Origin: Bacteroidota bacterium
Lineage (GTDB): Bacteria > Bacteroidota > Bacteroidia > Chitinophagales > Chitinophagaceae
Direction: 5' to 3'
Length of the DNA: 13,946 nucleotides
Assembly (NCBI GenBank): GCA_947461985.1
Contig: CANHNT010000018.1
Span: 1-13,946 of the forward strand
Position 1 is the stretch's first letter. Every line of letters starts with the position of its first letter. Below are positions 1 to 7,009 of this stretch, in pieces. The notes under the pieces are model-generated. The model searched no databases, was not told the origin of the DNA, and worked only from the letters and a program-made list of their open reading frames with translations. The position numbers and the translations under genes were made by a program.

Positions 1-35
1 TAAACAATACAAATAATAATGCACCCTTAAAACGG

Positions 36-452
36 GTGACTGGCATTGGGGGTATTTTCTTTAAAAGCAAAGATCCAAAAAAAATGAGGGAGTGGTATAA
101 ACTTCATTTGGGGTTAAACACCAATCAGTATGGAACTGTTTTCGAATGGCGACAAACAACCGACTCGAGTCAAAAAGGTTTTACGCAATGGAGTCCGTTT
201 AAAGAAACAACGAAGTATTTTGAACCCTCTACCAAAGAATTTATGATCAATTACAGAGTAGCTGATTTAGAAAAACTGGTTGCTGTTTTAAAATTAGAAG
301 GAGTGACTATTGTTGACACCATTGAATCATACGATTATGGCAAGTTTGTACATATCTTGGACGAAGAGCAAAATAAAATAGAACTTTGGGAACCAAACGA
401 CAAGGTGTATGAACAAATGGGAGTGCAAATGGGATTGGAAACAACCAAGTAA
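36..452 (+). CDS. VOC (glyoxalase/bleomycin-resistance fold) family protein, 5' end uncertain
   Basis: Small cytoplasmic protein of the vicinal oxygen chelate superfamily. The N-terminal TGIGGIFFKSKDP segment followed by EWYKLHLGL is the classic first beta-alpha unit. The second half carries the FMINYRVADLEKLVAVLKLEGV module and ends with DEEQNKIELWEP, where the Glu of IELWEP is the usual metal-ligand position. At 138 residues it has the length of a single two-module VOC domain. Substrate cannot be told from sequence; relatives include glyoxalase-like, dioxygenase and resistance proteins. The start given is a GTG, but the frame stays open to base 3 and the residues just before it (PLKRV) resemble the usual lead-in of this family. 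The real start therefore probably lies left of the window and the gene is probably 5'-partial. The only ATG nearby (base 19) is out of frame. No terminator is obvious after the stop. Confidence 0.85.
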   Translation: MTGIGGIFFKSKDPKKMREWYKLHLGLNTNQYGTVFEWRQTTDSSQKGFTQWSPFKETTKYFEPSTKEFMINYRVADLEKLVAVLKLEGVTIVDTIESYDYGKFVHILDEEQNKIELWEPNDKVYEQMGVQMGLETTK

Positions 453-505
453 ATGAAAATTAAAAAAAAGGGCACATTACATTAATTAAATAATTTTTTC
501 CTAGA

Positions 506-524
506 GGTTGGTGTCTCACCAACC
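506..524. repeat. REP-like hairpin, 8-bp stem, TCT loop
   Basis: GGTTGGTG and CACCAACC form a perfect 8-bp stem around TCT. No T-run follows on either strand, so it is not a classical intrinsic terminator. Its compact GC-rich form in AT-rich surroundings suggests a repetitive extragenic palindrome. Genome-wide copy number cannot be seen here. Confidence 0.55.
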
Positions 525-678
525 GATAGTAAAAGGCAATACTATTGTATAGTCCTAAAATAAATTTACAGTTTAATTATTCAAACCTATTATAGGTTTA
601 CAATATTGTTTATATCCAGCTCTTGGTTTACAAAAGTAGTTTTCTTTTGATAATAATGTCTCACCATTAATTACATTT

Positions 679-725
679 ATGCGTAGGCTTTGCCTACGCA
701 TTTTTATTATGTCGCTTTTAGCGAC
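679..725. repeat. Two adjacent REP-like hairpins with TTT loops
   Basis: The first hairpin (679-701) has a perfect 10-bp stem, ATGCGTAGGC against GCCTACGCAT, around TTT. The second (711-725) has a perfect 6-bp stem, GTCGCT against AGCGAC, also around TTT. Only nine bases, nearly all A/T, separate them. The first is followed by five T residues (701-705) and could act as a rho-independent terminator on the plus strand. The tandem pairing and shared loop fit a REP/BIME-type element better than a lone terminator. Confidence 0.55.
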
Positions 726-880
726 TAAATATATTGGAAAGGAGAAGTCGAACAAAGTACAATAGTTGAATGGTGCCAACGCCCAATAGTTCAATAATGT
801 TTCAGACCTCGACCCCATAAAAAATGACAATCAACTCACCTGTTTATTGCTATTTTCGACATTATATATTAAATTGGTAT

Positions 881-888
881 TACTTTTG
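881..888 (+). promoter_or_regulatory. Possible -7 promoter element of recQ
   Basis: TACTTTTG matches the Bacteroidetes -7 consensus TAnnTTTG exactly. No good TTG element lies at the expected distance upstream. The implied transcription start falls at or next to the GTG start codon, which would make a leaderless message. It may be a chance match. Confidence 0.3.
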
Positions 889-892
889 TTGA

Positions 893-2809
893 GTGAATGC
901 TCCCTTAGATTTACTTCAACAATATTGGCACTACGATGCGTTTCGACCTTTGCAGGAAGAAATTATTGCGCATGTGTTGGCTGGCAATGATACCTTGGCC
1001 ATTTTGCCAACAGGGGGTGGTAAATCAGTGTGTTATCAAGTGCCGGCATTGGCCATGCAGGGCAATTGTTTGGTGGTGTCGCCCTTAATTGCGCTCATGA
1101 AAGATCAGGCATTGGGCTTGCTCAGAAAAGGCATTCCGTGTTTGGCTGTTACCAGTGGCATGACCAACGATGAGGTGAGAACGGCGTATGAAAAAATGTG
1201 TTCGGGCAAATATAAATTTATGTTTGTATCGCCAGAGCGATTGAAATCGAATTTGTTTTTAGAGTATTTGCAAGATTGGAATATTGAGTTGTTGGCAGTG
1301 GATGAGGCACATTGTATTTCGCAATGGGGGTATGATTTTAGACCGCCGTATTTAGAAATTGCTGACATAAAAACCATTATTCCCAATGCCGTTACCATTG
1401 CATTGACGGCCAGTGCAACGCCACAAGTGCAACAAGATATTGTGGAAAAATTGCAATTTGGAAAAGGGAGTCAATCCTTTTTTTCGACGTTTGAACGACC
1501 CAATATTTCATTTAGTAGTTTGCTAGTTGAAAATAAAATGGTGAAAGCCATTGAGATTTTAAATAAAATAAATGCCTGTGGTATTGTGTATTGCCGAAAC
1601 CGTCGTCGAACGAAAGAGGTGGCTGAAACCTTGATGAGTGCTGGCATTTCGGCCGACTATTATCATGCAGGGTTATCGCAAGATGATAGAAGTTTAAAAC
1701 AACACAATTGGATTGAAAACAAAACACGAGTGATTGTGTGCACCAATGCATTTGGTATGGGCATCGACAAATCGGATGTGAGAATGGTGTTGCATTATGA
1801 TGTGCCCGACACTCCCGAGGCCTATTATCAAGAAGCAGGTAGGGCAGGAAGAGATGGTGTAAAATCGTATGCGGTTATTTTATATCAGCAAAATGATTTG
1901 ACCCTATTGAAAGAAGGCATTGCATTGAAATATCCTTCGTATGAAAAATTGAAAGAAATTTATTTTTCGTTGGCAAATTATGTTGGTATAGGTGAGGGCA
2001 GTGGACAAGATGAATCGTTTGATTTTAATGTGCATGATTTTTGTGTGAAGTTTGAAGAGAATGTGATTGAGGTATTGAGTGCTATCAAATTATTAGAGCA
2101 ACAAGACTATGTGCAGTTCACAGAAAGTGTTTTTTTGCCATCGAGAGTGAGTGTGATTACCACTCGAGAAATTGTAGAAGATTTAGAAAAATCGCATCCT
2201 GAATATGATGAAACATTAAAGTTGTTGTTGAGAATGTATGGTGGCATTTGGAATCATTATGTGCCGATAAATGAATTTCAAATGGCTGTGAGAGCCAATA
2301 TTAGCAGAGATTACATAGAAATGATTTTAGAGCAATTACACAAACTCAATGTGATTGATTACAACAAAGCAAAAGACAAACCACAGCTCACATTTACTCA
2401 AGATCGACGAACGAAATATGATTTTTTTATTGATAAAAAATTAATAGATACCTTAAAGAAATGGTATACTGATCGGGTACAATTTATGATTCGTTTTATT
2501 GTGAATACTTCGGTTTGTAGAAGTAAATTATTGGTATCCTATTTTGCAGAAGAGCTGCCCGATGATTGTGGCATTTGTGATGTGTGTGTAAAGAATAATA
2601 AAAAGAATAGCAATTCGGAATTTGAATCTATAAAAAATACTATTTTGCAAGAAATTGCGTTGTGTCAAAAGCTGGATATTCAAGCTTTTTGCCATCGATA
2701 TTCATCCATGAAACAAACAGTTGTTATGCAAGTAATACGTTTTATGTTAGATGAAAATCAATTGACATTGAACGATACCGGAGAATTAATATTAAATAAA
2801 AATGAATAA
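893..2809 (+). CDS. recQ: RecQ-family ATP-dependent DNA helicase (3'-5')
   Basis: Unwinds DNA for recombination and replication repair in the cytoplasm. The core shows the Q-motif region FRPLQEEII (17-25), Walker A PTGGGKS (39-45), DEAH (137-140), the RecQ aromatic loop SQWGYDFRP (143-151), TASAT (172-176), NAFGMGIDKSDVR (285-297) and motif VI EAGRAGRDG (314-322). Zinc ligands appear as C542, C559, C562 and C565. In E. coli RecQ the zinc domain directly follows the core near residue 340; here about 200 residues, perhaps including a winged-helix segment, separate them, and no HRDC domain is recognised at the C-terminus. Many Bacteroidetes carry a second, non-canonical RecQ of about 630 residues, and this 638-residue protein fits that type. 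The GTG start is fixed by an in-frame TGA immediately upstream. The 5' part is clearly richer in G+C than the neighbours. The stop overlaps the next gene's start. Confidence 0.93.
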   Translation: MNAPLDLLQQYWHYDAFRPLQEEIIAHVLAGNDTLAILPTGGGKSVCYQVPALAMQGNCLVVSPLIALMKDQALGLLRKGIPCLAVTSGMTNDEVRTAYEKMCSGKYKFMFVSPERLKSNLFLEYLQDWNIELLAVDEAHCISQWGYDFRPPYLEIADIKTIIPNAVTIALTASATPQVQQDIVEKLQFGKGSQSFFSTFERPNISFSSLLVENKMVKAIEILNKINACGIVYCRNRRRTKEVAETLMSAGISADYYHAGLSQDDRSLKQHNWIENKTRVIVCTNAFGMGIDKSDVRMVLHYDVPDTPEAYYQEAGRAGRDGVKSYAVILYQQNDLTLLKEGIALKYPSYEKLKEIYFSLANYVGIGEGSGQDESFDFNVHDFCVKFEENVIEVLSAIKLLEQQDYVQFTESVFLPSRVSVITTREIVEDLEKSHPEYDETLKLLLRMYGGIWNHYVPINEFQMAVRANISRDYIEMILEQLHKLNVIDYNKAKDKPQLTFTQDRRTKYDFFIDKKLIDTLKKWYTDRVQFMIRFIVNTSVCRSKLLVSYFAEELPDDCGICDVCVKNNKKNSNSEFESIKNTILQEIALCQKLDIQAFCHRYSSMKQTVVMQVIRFMLDENQLTLNDTGELILNKNE

Positions 2810-3797
2810 AATAAAATTTGGGGTTGTAGGATTTGGAAATATTGGTAAGCGACATGTGCAACACATTTTAAATAATGAACATGCGCAATTAGTTGCTATT
2901 TGTGATGAAAAAATGATTGATGAAAAAATAGAAGGGGTTCATTATTTTACGTCATTAGAAGACATGTTGCAAGATGACACAATAGATGTCGTGAATGTGT
3001 GTACGCCTAATTATTTACATCATCCACACACAATACTTTCATTGCAACATAAAAAACATGTAGTGTGTGAAAAGCCTATGGCTATTAGCGTTGAGCAATG
3101 TGATGAAATGATTATAGCAGCAGAAGAAAATGACAAAATCATTTTTGTAGTGAAACAAAATCGTTTCAATGAGCCTGTGCAACAAGTAAAAAAATTGATG
3201 AACGAACAGGTGTTGGGCAACATATATTTCATCAATATCAATTGTTTTTGGAACAGAAATGAATATTATTATAACGAAAGCAATTGGAGAGGAAAAAAGG
3301 ATTTAGATGGAGGTTGCTTGTTCACGCAGTTTAGTCATTTCATTGATATTTTATATTATTTGTTTGGTGAAATTAAAAATGTAAAAGGCTTGATGAAAAA
3401 TTTTAATCATGCCTATACAGAGGTTGAAGACAGTGGAAGTTTTGTGATGGAAACGATGAGTGGCGCCATTGTAAATTTTAATTTTTCGACTTGTTCGTAT
3501 GAAAAAAATATGGAAGGCGCCATCACTATTTTAGCTGAAAACGGCACCGTAAAAATTGGTGGACAATATTTAAACACTATCGAATATCAACATATTAAAG
3601 GGATTCAATTGCCCGAAATTAATATTGTTGCAAAGTCAAACGACTATGGTAAATACCAAGGCAGCATGAGTAATCATGATAAAATAATTGCCAATGTAAT
3701 TAATACCTTACAAGGCAAAGACACCATTATGACCAATGCTACAGAAGGAATGCAGGTAGTGAAAATTATTGAAGAAATGTATTGCAAAAGTGTATAG
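2802..3797 (+). CDS. Gfo/Idh/MocA family NAD(P)-dependent oxidoreductase, WlbA/WbpB-like
   Basis: Predicted cytoplasmic dehydrogenase of 331 residues. The N-terminal Rossmann fold shows VVGFGNIGKRH with the GxGxxG at 10-15, and the family EKP motif occurs as VCEKPMA (88-94). The C-terminal substrate domain has FWNRNEYYY, NWRGKKDLDGG and FTQFSHFID; H179 is at the usual catalytic His position, with Thr where many relatives have Asp or Asn four residues earlier. The CTPNYLHHPH stretch resembles WlbA/WbpB enzymes, which oxidise UDP-GlcNAc-type uronates in O-antigen synthesis. The substrate is inference, and no other LPS gene is in view. The ATG lies within the last codons of recQ (8-base overlap, ATGAATAA), which points to translational coupling. 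The functional link with a helicase is unexplained. Confidence 0.88.
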   Translation: MNKIKFGVVGFGNIGKRHVQHILNNEHAQLVAICDEKMIDEKIEGVHYFTSLEDMLQDDTIDVVNVCTPNYLHHPHTILSLQHKKHVVCEKPMAISVEQCDEMIIAAEENDKIIFVVKQNRFNEPVQQVKKLMNEQVLGNIYFININCFWNRNEYYYNESNWRGKKDLDGGCLFTQFSHFIDILYYLFGEIKNVKGLMKNFNHAYTEVEDSGSFVMETMSGAIVNFNFSTCSYEKNMEGAITILAENGTVKIGGQYLNTIEYQHIKGIQLPEINIVAKSNDYGKYQGSMSNHDKIIANVINTLQGKDTIMTNATEGMQVVKIIEEMYCKSV

Positions 3798-3875
3798 CAT
3801 TATTTGATGTGCAATCAATATGAATTACAAATAAAACACAAGATTAACTTTAACATATTATAATTTACTGCATTT

Positions 3876-3892
3876 TTGGCACGCTGTTTGAA
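3876..3892 (+). promoter_or_regulatory. Sigma-54 (-24/-12) promoter candidate for the M43 protease gene
   Basis: TTGGCACG, four bases, then TTGAA matches the RpoN consensus TGGCACG-N4-TTGCW at all conserved positions except A for C after the -12 G. The -24 GG (3878-3879) and -12 G (3890) have the standard spacing. Transcription would start near 3902, about 19 bases before the ATG at 3921. Known biology: sigma-54 promoters need an AAA+ enhancer-binding activator, so this gene would be under signal-gated control. No activator gene or clear enhancer site is seen in the window. Confidence 0.6.
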
Positions 3893-3920
3893 TATACACA
3901 AGTGAAAAAAACAGTAAGAC

Positions 3921-5891
3921 ATGAAAAATATTCTATTTATTTTATTAGCGCTAGTAAGCACTAACTTATTCTCTCAAAAAGTAAATGCACAAGTCAATCC
4001 GGATATTGAAGAAGATGCATCAATACCAAAAATAAGAACTTGTGCATCAGCAGATTATTTACATGAAATGGAGTTAGATCCTGTTGTAAAAGTTCAACGT
4101 ACATTAATTGAGCAACAAACTCAAGCATTTATAGCAAACCCTACAGGCCATAAAAGTCGTTTAGTCATTAAAATTCCAGTAGTTGTTCATGTGCTTTATA
4201 ATTTGAGTACTCAAAATATAAGTGATGCACAAATTAATTCACAAATTGCTATTTTAAATAAAGATTTCAGAAAATTAAATGTCGAAATACCAACCATCCC
4301 AGCAGCTTTTGGTCCATTAGCAGCAGATTGTGAAATTGAATTTGCGTTGGCACACACAAGTCCTACTGGAGATTCAACTACAGGGATTACACGAACATTT
4401 GCCACGAAAACTTCTTTTACATCCAATAACAATGTGAAGTATACTGCATTGGGTGGTAAAGATGCTTGGTCAAGAGATCAATATTTAAATATCTGGATCT
4501 GTAAATTATCAGGTAGTTTATTAGGGTATGCACAATTTCCTGGCGGCGCTGCTGCAACTGATGGAGTGGTGATCTCGTTTAAAGCTTTTGGTAATACTGG
4601 GGTTGTATCTCCGCCTTATAATAAAGGAAGAACAGCAACGCATGAAATAGGACATTGGTTAAATATATTTCATATTTGGGGCGATGATGGTGGGGCATGC
4701 AGTGGTACAGATTTAGTGAGTGATACACCTAATCAAGGATCTGAAAATTATGGATCACCAACTTATCCTCGTTATTCGTGCGGTAATACAACTACGGGTG
4801 ATATGTTTATGAATTATATGGATTACACGAATGATGCAGCAATGAGTATGTTTTCTACCGGACAAAAACAACGCATGCAATCATTATTTGTAACAGGTGG
4901 AGCAAGAAAATTAATTTCAACTTCTACTAAATACAATTATCCAGCTCCAACTATTGCTTGTGGTGCCCCAACCAATTTATTAAAATCAAATATTACAGCC
5001 GAAGAAGCTACTATTACATGGAATCCTGTAGCAGGTGCCACATCCTACAATCTTAAATATTGGCCATTGAGTTATAGTAATTATCCTTTGTTGACTTCTA
5101 CAACTACAAATTCAAAAATGCTAACCCAGCTATATTCTCAAATGCCTTATAAAGTAACTGTTCAAGCAGTTTGCCCTTTAGGAAATAGTGTGCTAATTAT
5201 TGATTCATTTACAACATTAGAAGCTATTGTTTATTTCAGGTGTGCAAATACAAATACGGAGCCTAATAATTATTTTTCAGAAGCGTTTAATTTAACTTCC
5301 AATGCAGCATTAGAATCTACCATTCAAGTAAGTAATGATAATGATTTCTATCATGTTACAACAACTGATGAAAATCCGAATTTATTAATTACGTTAGAAG
5401 ACATTCCAATGGATTATGATCTAAACGTTTACAATTCTAAAAAAGAATTGATTGCTACCTCTCGAAATTCTGGAAACGCCATTGAAGAAGTATCTTATAA
5501 TGCAACTAAAGGCGATTCGTATTTTGTAGAAGTTTATGGTTACAATGGTTGTTTTTCAAACAATGCTTGTTATCATCTGACATCAAAAATTAGCAATACA
5601 GAATTTTACACCGCATCAATTAATAAGTTGGATACTAAACCAGAAATTTATTTTTATCCTAATCCTGCTGTTGAGCAAATTGCAATTGAATTATATGCAG
5701 ATGGAGAACATGAAATCGTTTATAATTTATACAATACAATGGGACAGTTGGTCAAATCAAAAGTAGCTACTGCACATGAAGGGCAAAATAAAATATTGAT
5801 AGATGTAAATACCTTGGCAAACGGTTTGTATATTTTAGAATATCGTTCTGGTATGGAACGAAAAATTCAAAAATTGAATATCAAAAAATAG
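3921..5891 (+). CDS. Secreted M43 (pappalysin/cytophagalysin-like) zinc metalloprotease with T9SS sorting domain
   Basis: Extracellular or cell-surface protease of 656 residues. A signal peptide spans about 1-24 (hydrophobic ILFILLALV core, probable cut after VNAQ). The catalytic domain (about 80-335) has the metzincin zinc motif HEIGHWLNIFH (241-251) and the Met-turn MNYMDY (297-302), both typical of M43. A fibronectin III-like domain (about 347-433, CGAPTNLL...ATITWNPVAGATSYNLKY) follows, then a PPC-like beta domain (about 447-556, starting TEPNNYFSEAF). The end (about 575-656) is a type A sorting domain, with YPNP near its start, GQLV in the middle and ANGLYILEY near the end. Known for this class: Sec export, then type IX secretion and removal or anchoring of the tail. 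A sigma-54-type promoter precedes the gene and a strong bidirectional terminator follows. The natural substrate is unknown; nutrient proteolysis is likely. Confidence 0.93.
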   Translation: MKNILFILLALVSTNLFSQKVNAQVNPDIEEDASIPKIRTCASADYLHEMELDPVVKVQRTLIEQQTQAFIANPTGHKSRLVIKIPVVVHVLYNLSTQNISDAQINSQIAILNKDFRKLNVEIPTIPAAFGPLAADCEIEFALAHTSPTGDSTTGITRTFATKTSFTSNNNVKYTALGGKDAWSRDQYLNIWICKLSGSLLGYAQFPGGAAATDGVVISFKAFGNTGVVSPPYNKGRTATHEIGHWLNIFHIWGDDGGACSGTDLVSDTPNQGSENYGSPTYPRYSCGNTTTGDMFMNYMDYTNDAAMSMFSTGQKQRMQSLFVTGGARKLISTSTKYNYPAPTIACGAPTNLLKSNITAEEATITWNPVAGATSYNLKYWPLSYSNYPLLTSTTTNSKMLTQLYSQMPYKVTVQAVCPLGNSVLIIDSFTTLEAIVYFRCANTNTEPNNYFSEAFNLTSNAALESTIQVSNDNDFYHVTTTDENPNLLITLEDIPMDYDLNVYNSKKELIATSRNSGNAIEEVSYNATKGDSYFVEVYGYNGCFSNNACYHLTSKISNTEFYTASINKLDTKPEIYFYPNPAVEQIAIELYADGEHEIVYNLYNTMGQLVKSKVATAHEGQNKILIDVNTLANGLYILEYRSGMERKIQKLNIKK

Positions 5892-5904
5892 AACATATAA
5901 AAAC

Positions 5905-5936
5905 AAAAAAAAACACCTCATTGAGGTGTTTTTTTT
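5905..5936. terminator. Bidirectional rho-independent terminator between converging genes
   Basis: The core stem CACCTC/GAGGTG with loop ATT (5914-5928) is extended by A residues on the left pairing with T residues on the right, to about 14 bp. Plus-strand transcripts end in a T8 run and minus-strand transcripts in a comparable run. It separates the plus-strand protease gene from the minus-strand selD and serves both. Confidence 0.9.
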
Positions 5937-5950
5937 GTGCTGGTCAAAAA

Positions 5951-7003
5951 TTAAATTTCAACTATTATGAGCTTTTCTTGTTGTGGTATCATTTTGCCAA
6001 TAATACTCGATTCACTTAATCCATTTTGGGTTAAAATATTCATTACTTCCTCCACTGCATTTTCGTTTACTGTAATTAATAATCCTCCATTAGTTTGTGG
6101 ATCGGGCAATAAATTAAACGCCTGTAATACATTTACACCTGCTTCAAATTGAGTGTGTTTGCTATACGAATTCCAGTTTCGATAAGTTGCATCGGGAACA
6201 ATTTGTTTGGCTAAGTAGGGCAATGCGCACGCTATTTTAGGAATCGCAAGGTAACTTATTTTAGCGCTTAATGTGGCACCTTCACACATTTCTATCAAAT
6301 GGCCAAGCAAGCCAAAACCAGTAACATCAGTCATTGCAGTTATACCTTGTACTGAACCTAATTGTTCGCCTACTTTATTTAATTGAGTTAAATAATGCAT
6401 CATTGTAGGTTCATCCTCTTCAGAGAGAAGACCTCTTTTTTGAGCAGTACTTAAAATGCCAACTCCAATTGATTTCGTTAAAATAAGCACATCATTCAGT
6501 TGAGCGGTATTATTTTTCTTTAAATTTTTGATAGGAATAATTCCATTCACGCTCAATCCAAAAATGGGTTCAGCACTGTCAATACTATGTCCGCCAGCTA
6601 ACGTAATGCCAGCTTCGGCACACATTATTCTGGCTCCATCCAATACTTTTTGTGCAATTTCTAACGGAATTTTTTCAATAGGCCAACCCAAAATAGCAAT
6701 TGCTAATATGGGTTTTCCTCCCATTGCATAAATATCGCTTATGGCATTGGCGCTGGCAATTTTCCCAAAAGCGACTGCATCATCTACAATTGGCATAAAA
6801 AAATCGGTGCTGCTAATTAAGGCATTTCCATCTCCTAAATCATACACAGCGGCATCGTCATTTGAGTCATTGCCTACTAATAACTTTTCGGACGGAATCG
6901 TTACTAAATTTGTTTTTAATATTTCTTGCAATACACTGGGCGCAATTTTACAGCCACAGCCGGCACCTTTGCTAAACGAGGTGAGTTTTATTTCTAACGA
7001 CAT
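5951..7003 (-). CDS. selD: Selenide, water dikinase (selenophosphate synthetase)
   Basis: Makes monoselenophosphate, AMP and phosphate from selenide and ATP; the product is the selenium donor for tRNA 2-selenouridine and, in some organisms, selenocysteine. The N-terminal loop GAGCGCKI (13-20) carries C16 and K19, equivalent to E. coli C17 and K20, so this is the Cys form and not a selenoprotein. Metal and ATP ligands are visible as D49/D50 (NDDAAVY), D67 (STDFF), D90 (NAISDIYAMGGKP) and D226 (TDVTGFGLLGH), and the C-terminal DPQTNGG (301-307) is intact. The 350-residue length is normal. It is the last gene of a minus-strand operon, 6 bases after the mnmH stop, and is followed by the shared terminator. 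With MnmH next door and no selA or selB seen, the local role is supplying the tRNA modification. Confidence 0.97.
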   Translation of the reverse strand: MSLEIKLTSFSKGAGCGCKIAPSVLQEILKTNLVTIPSEKLLVGNDSNDDAAVYDLGDGNALISSTDFFMPIVDDAVAFGKIASANAISDIYAMGGKPILAIAILGWPIEKIPLEIAQKVLDGARIMCAEAGITLAGGHSIDSAEPIFGLSVNGIIPIKNLKKNNTAQLNDVLILTKSIGVGILSTAQKRGLLSEEDEPTMMHYLTQLNKVGEQLGSVQGITAMTDVTGFGLLGHLIEMCEGATLSAKISYLAIPKIACALPYLAKQIVPDATYRNWNSYSKHTQFEAGVNVLQAFNLLPDPQTNGGLLITVNENAVEEVMNILTQNGLSESSIIGKMIPQQEKLIIVEI

Positions 7004-7009
7004 ATTTTT

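Larger units (their letters stand above)
453..892. other. Non-coding stretch with a cluster of short-loop hairpins
   Basis: This 440-base gap between the VOC gene and recQ holds no convincing gene. An 85-codon minus-strand reading frame (573-830) is composed largely of hairpin DNA and matches no family I recognise. The notable content is a series of inverted repeats, all with 3-base loops, at 506-524, 541-553, 583-599, 679-701 and 711-725. The sequence after them (about 726-840) is less structured, with the 8-mer CAATAGTT occurring twice around 761-791. A TAnnTTTG-like element sits just before recQ. Confidence 0.6.

Noticed and set aside
573..830. 85-codon minus-strand reading frame
   Set aside because: It runs through the hairpin cluster, shows no family signature and has an unnatural mix of residues; it is most likely translated repeat DNA.
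925..941. Second sigma-54-like site (TTGGCACTACGATGCG)
   Set aside because: It lies inside recQ, lacks the correct -12 element and precedes no gene start.
5951..6050. SelD as a selenoprotein or sign of selenocysteine use
   Set aside because: The catalytic position is Cys (GAGCGCK), the gene has no in-frame TGA, and no selA, selB or selC is in view.
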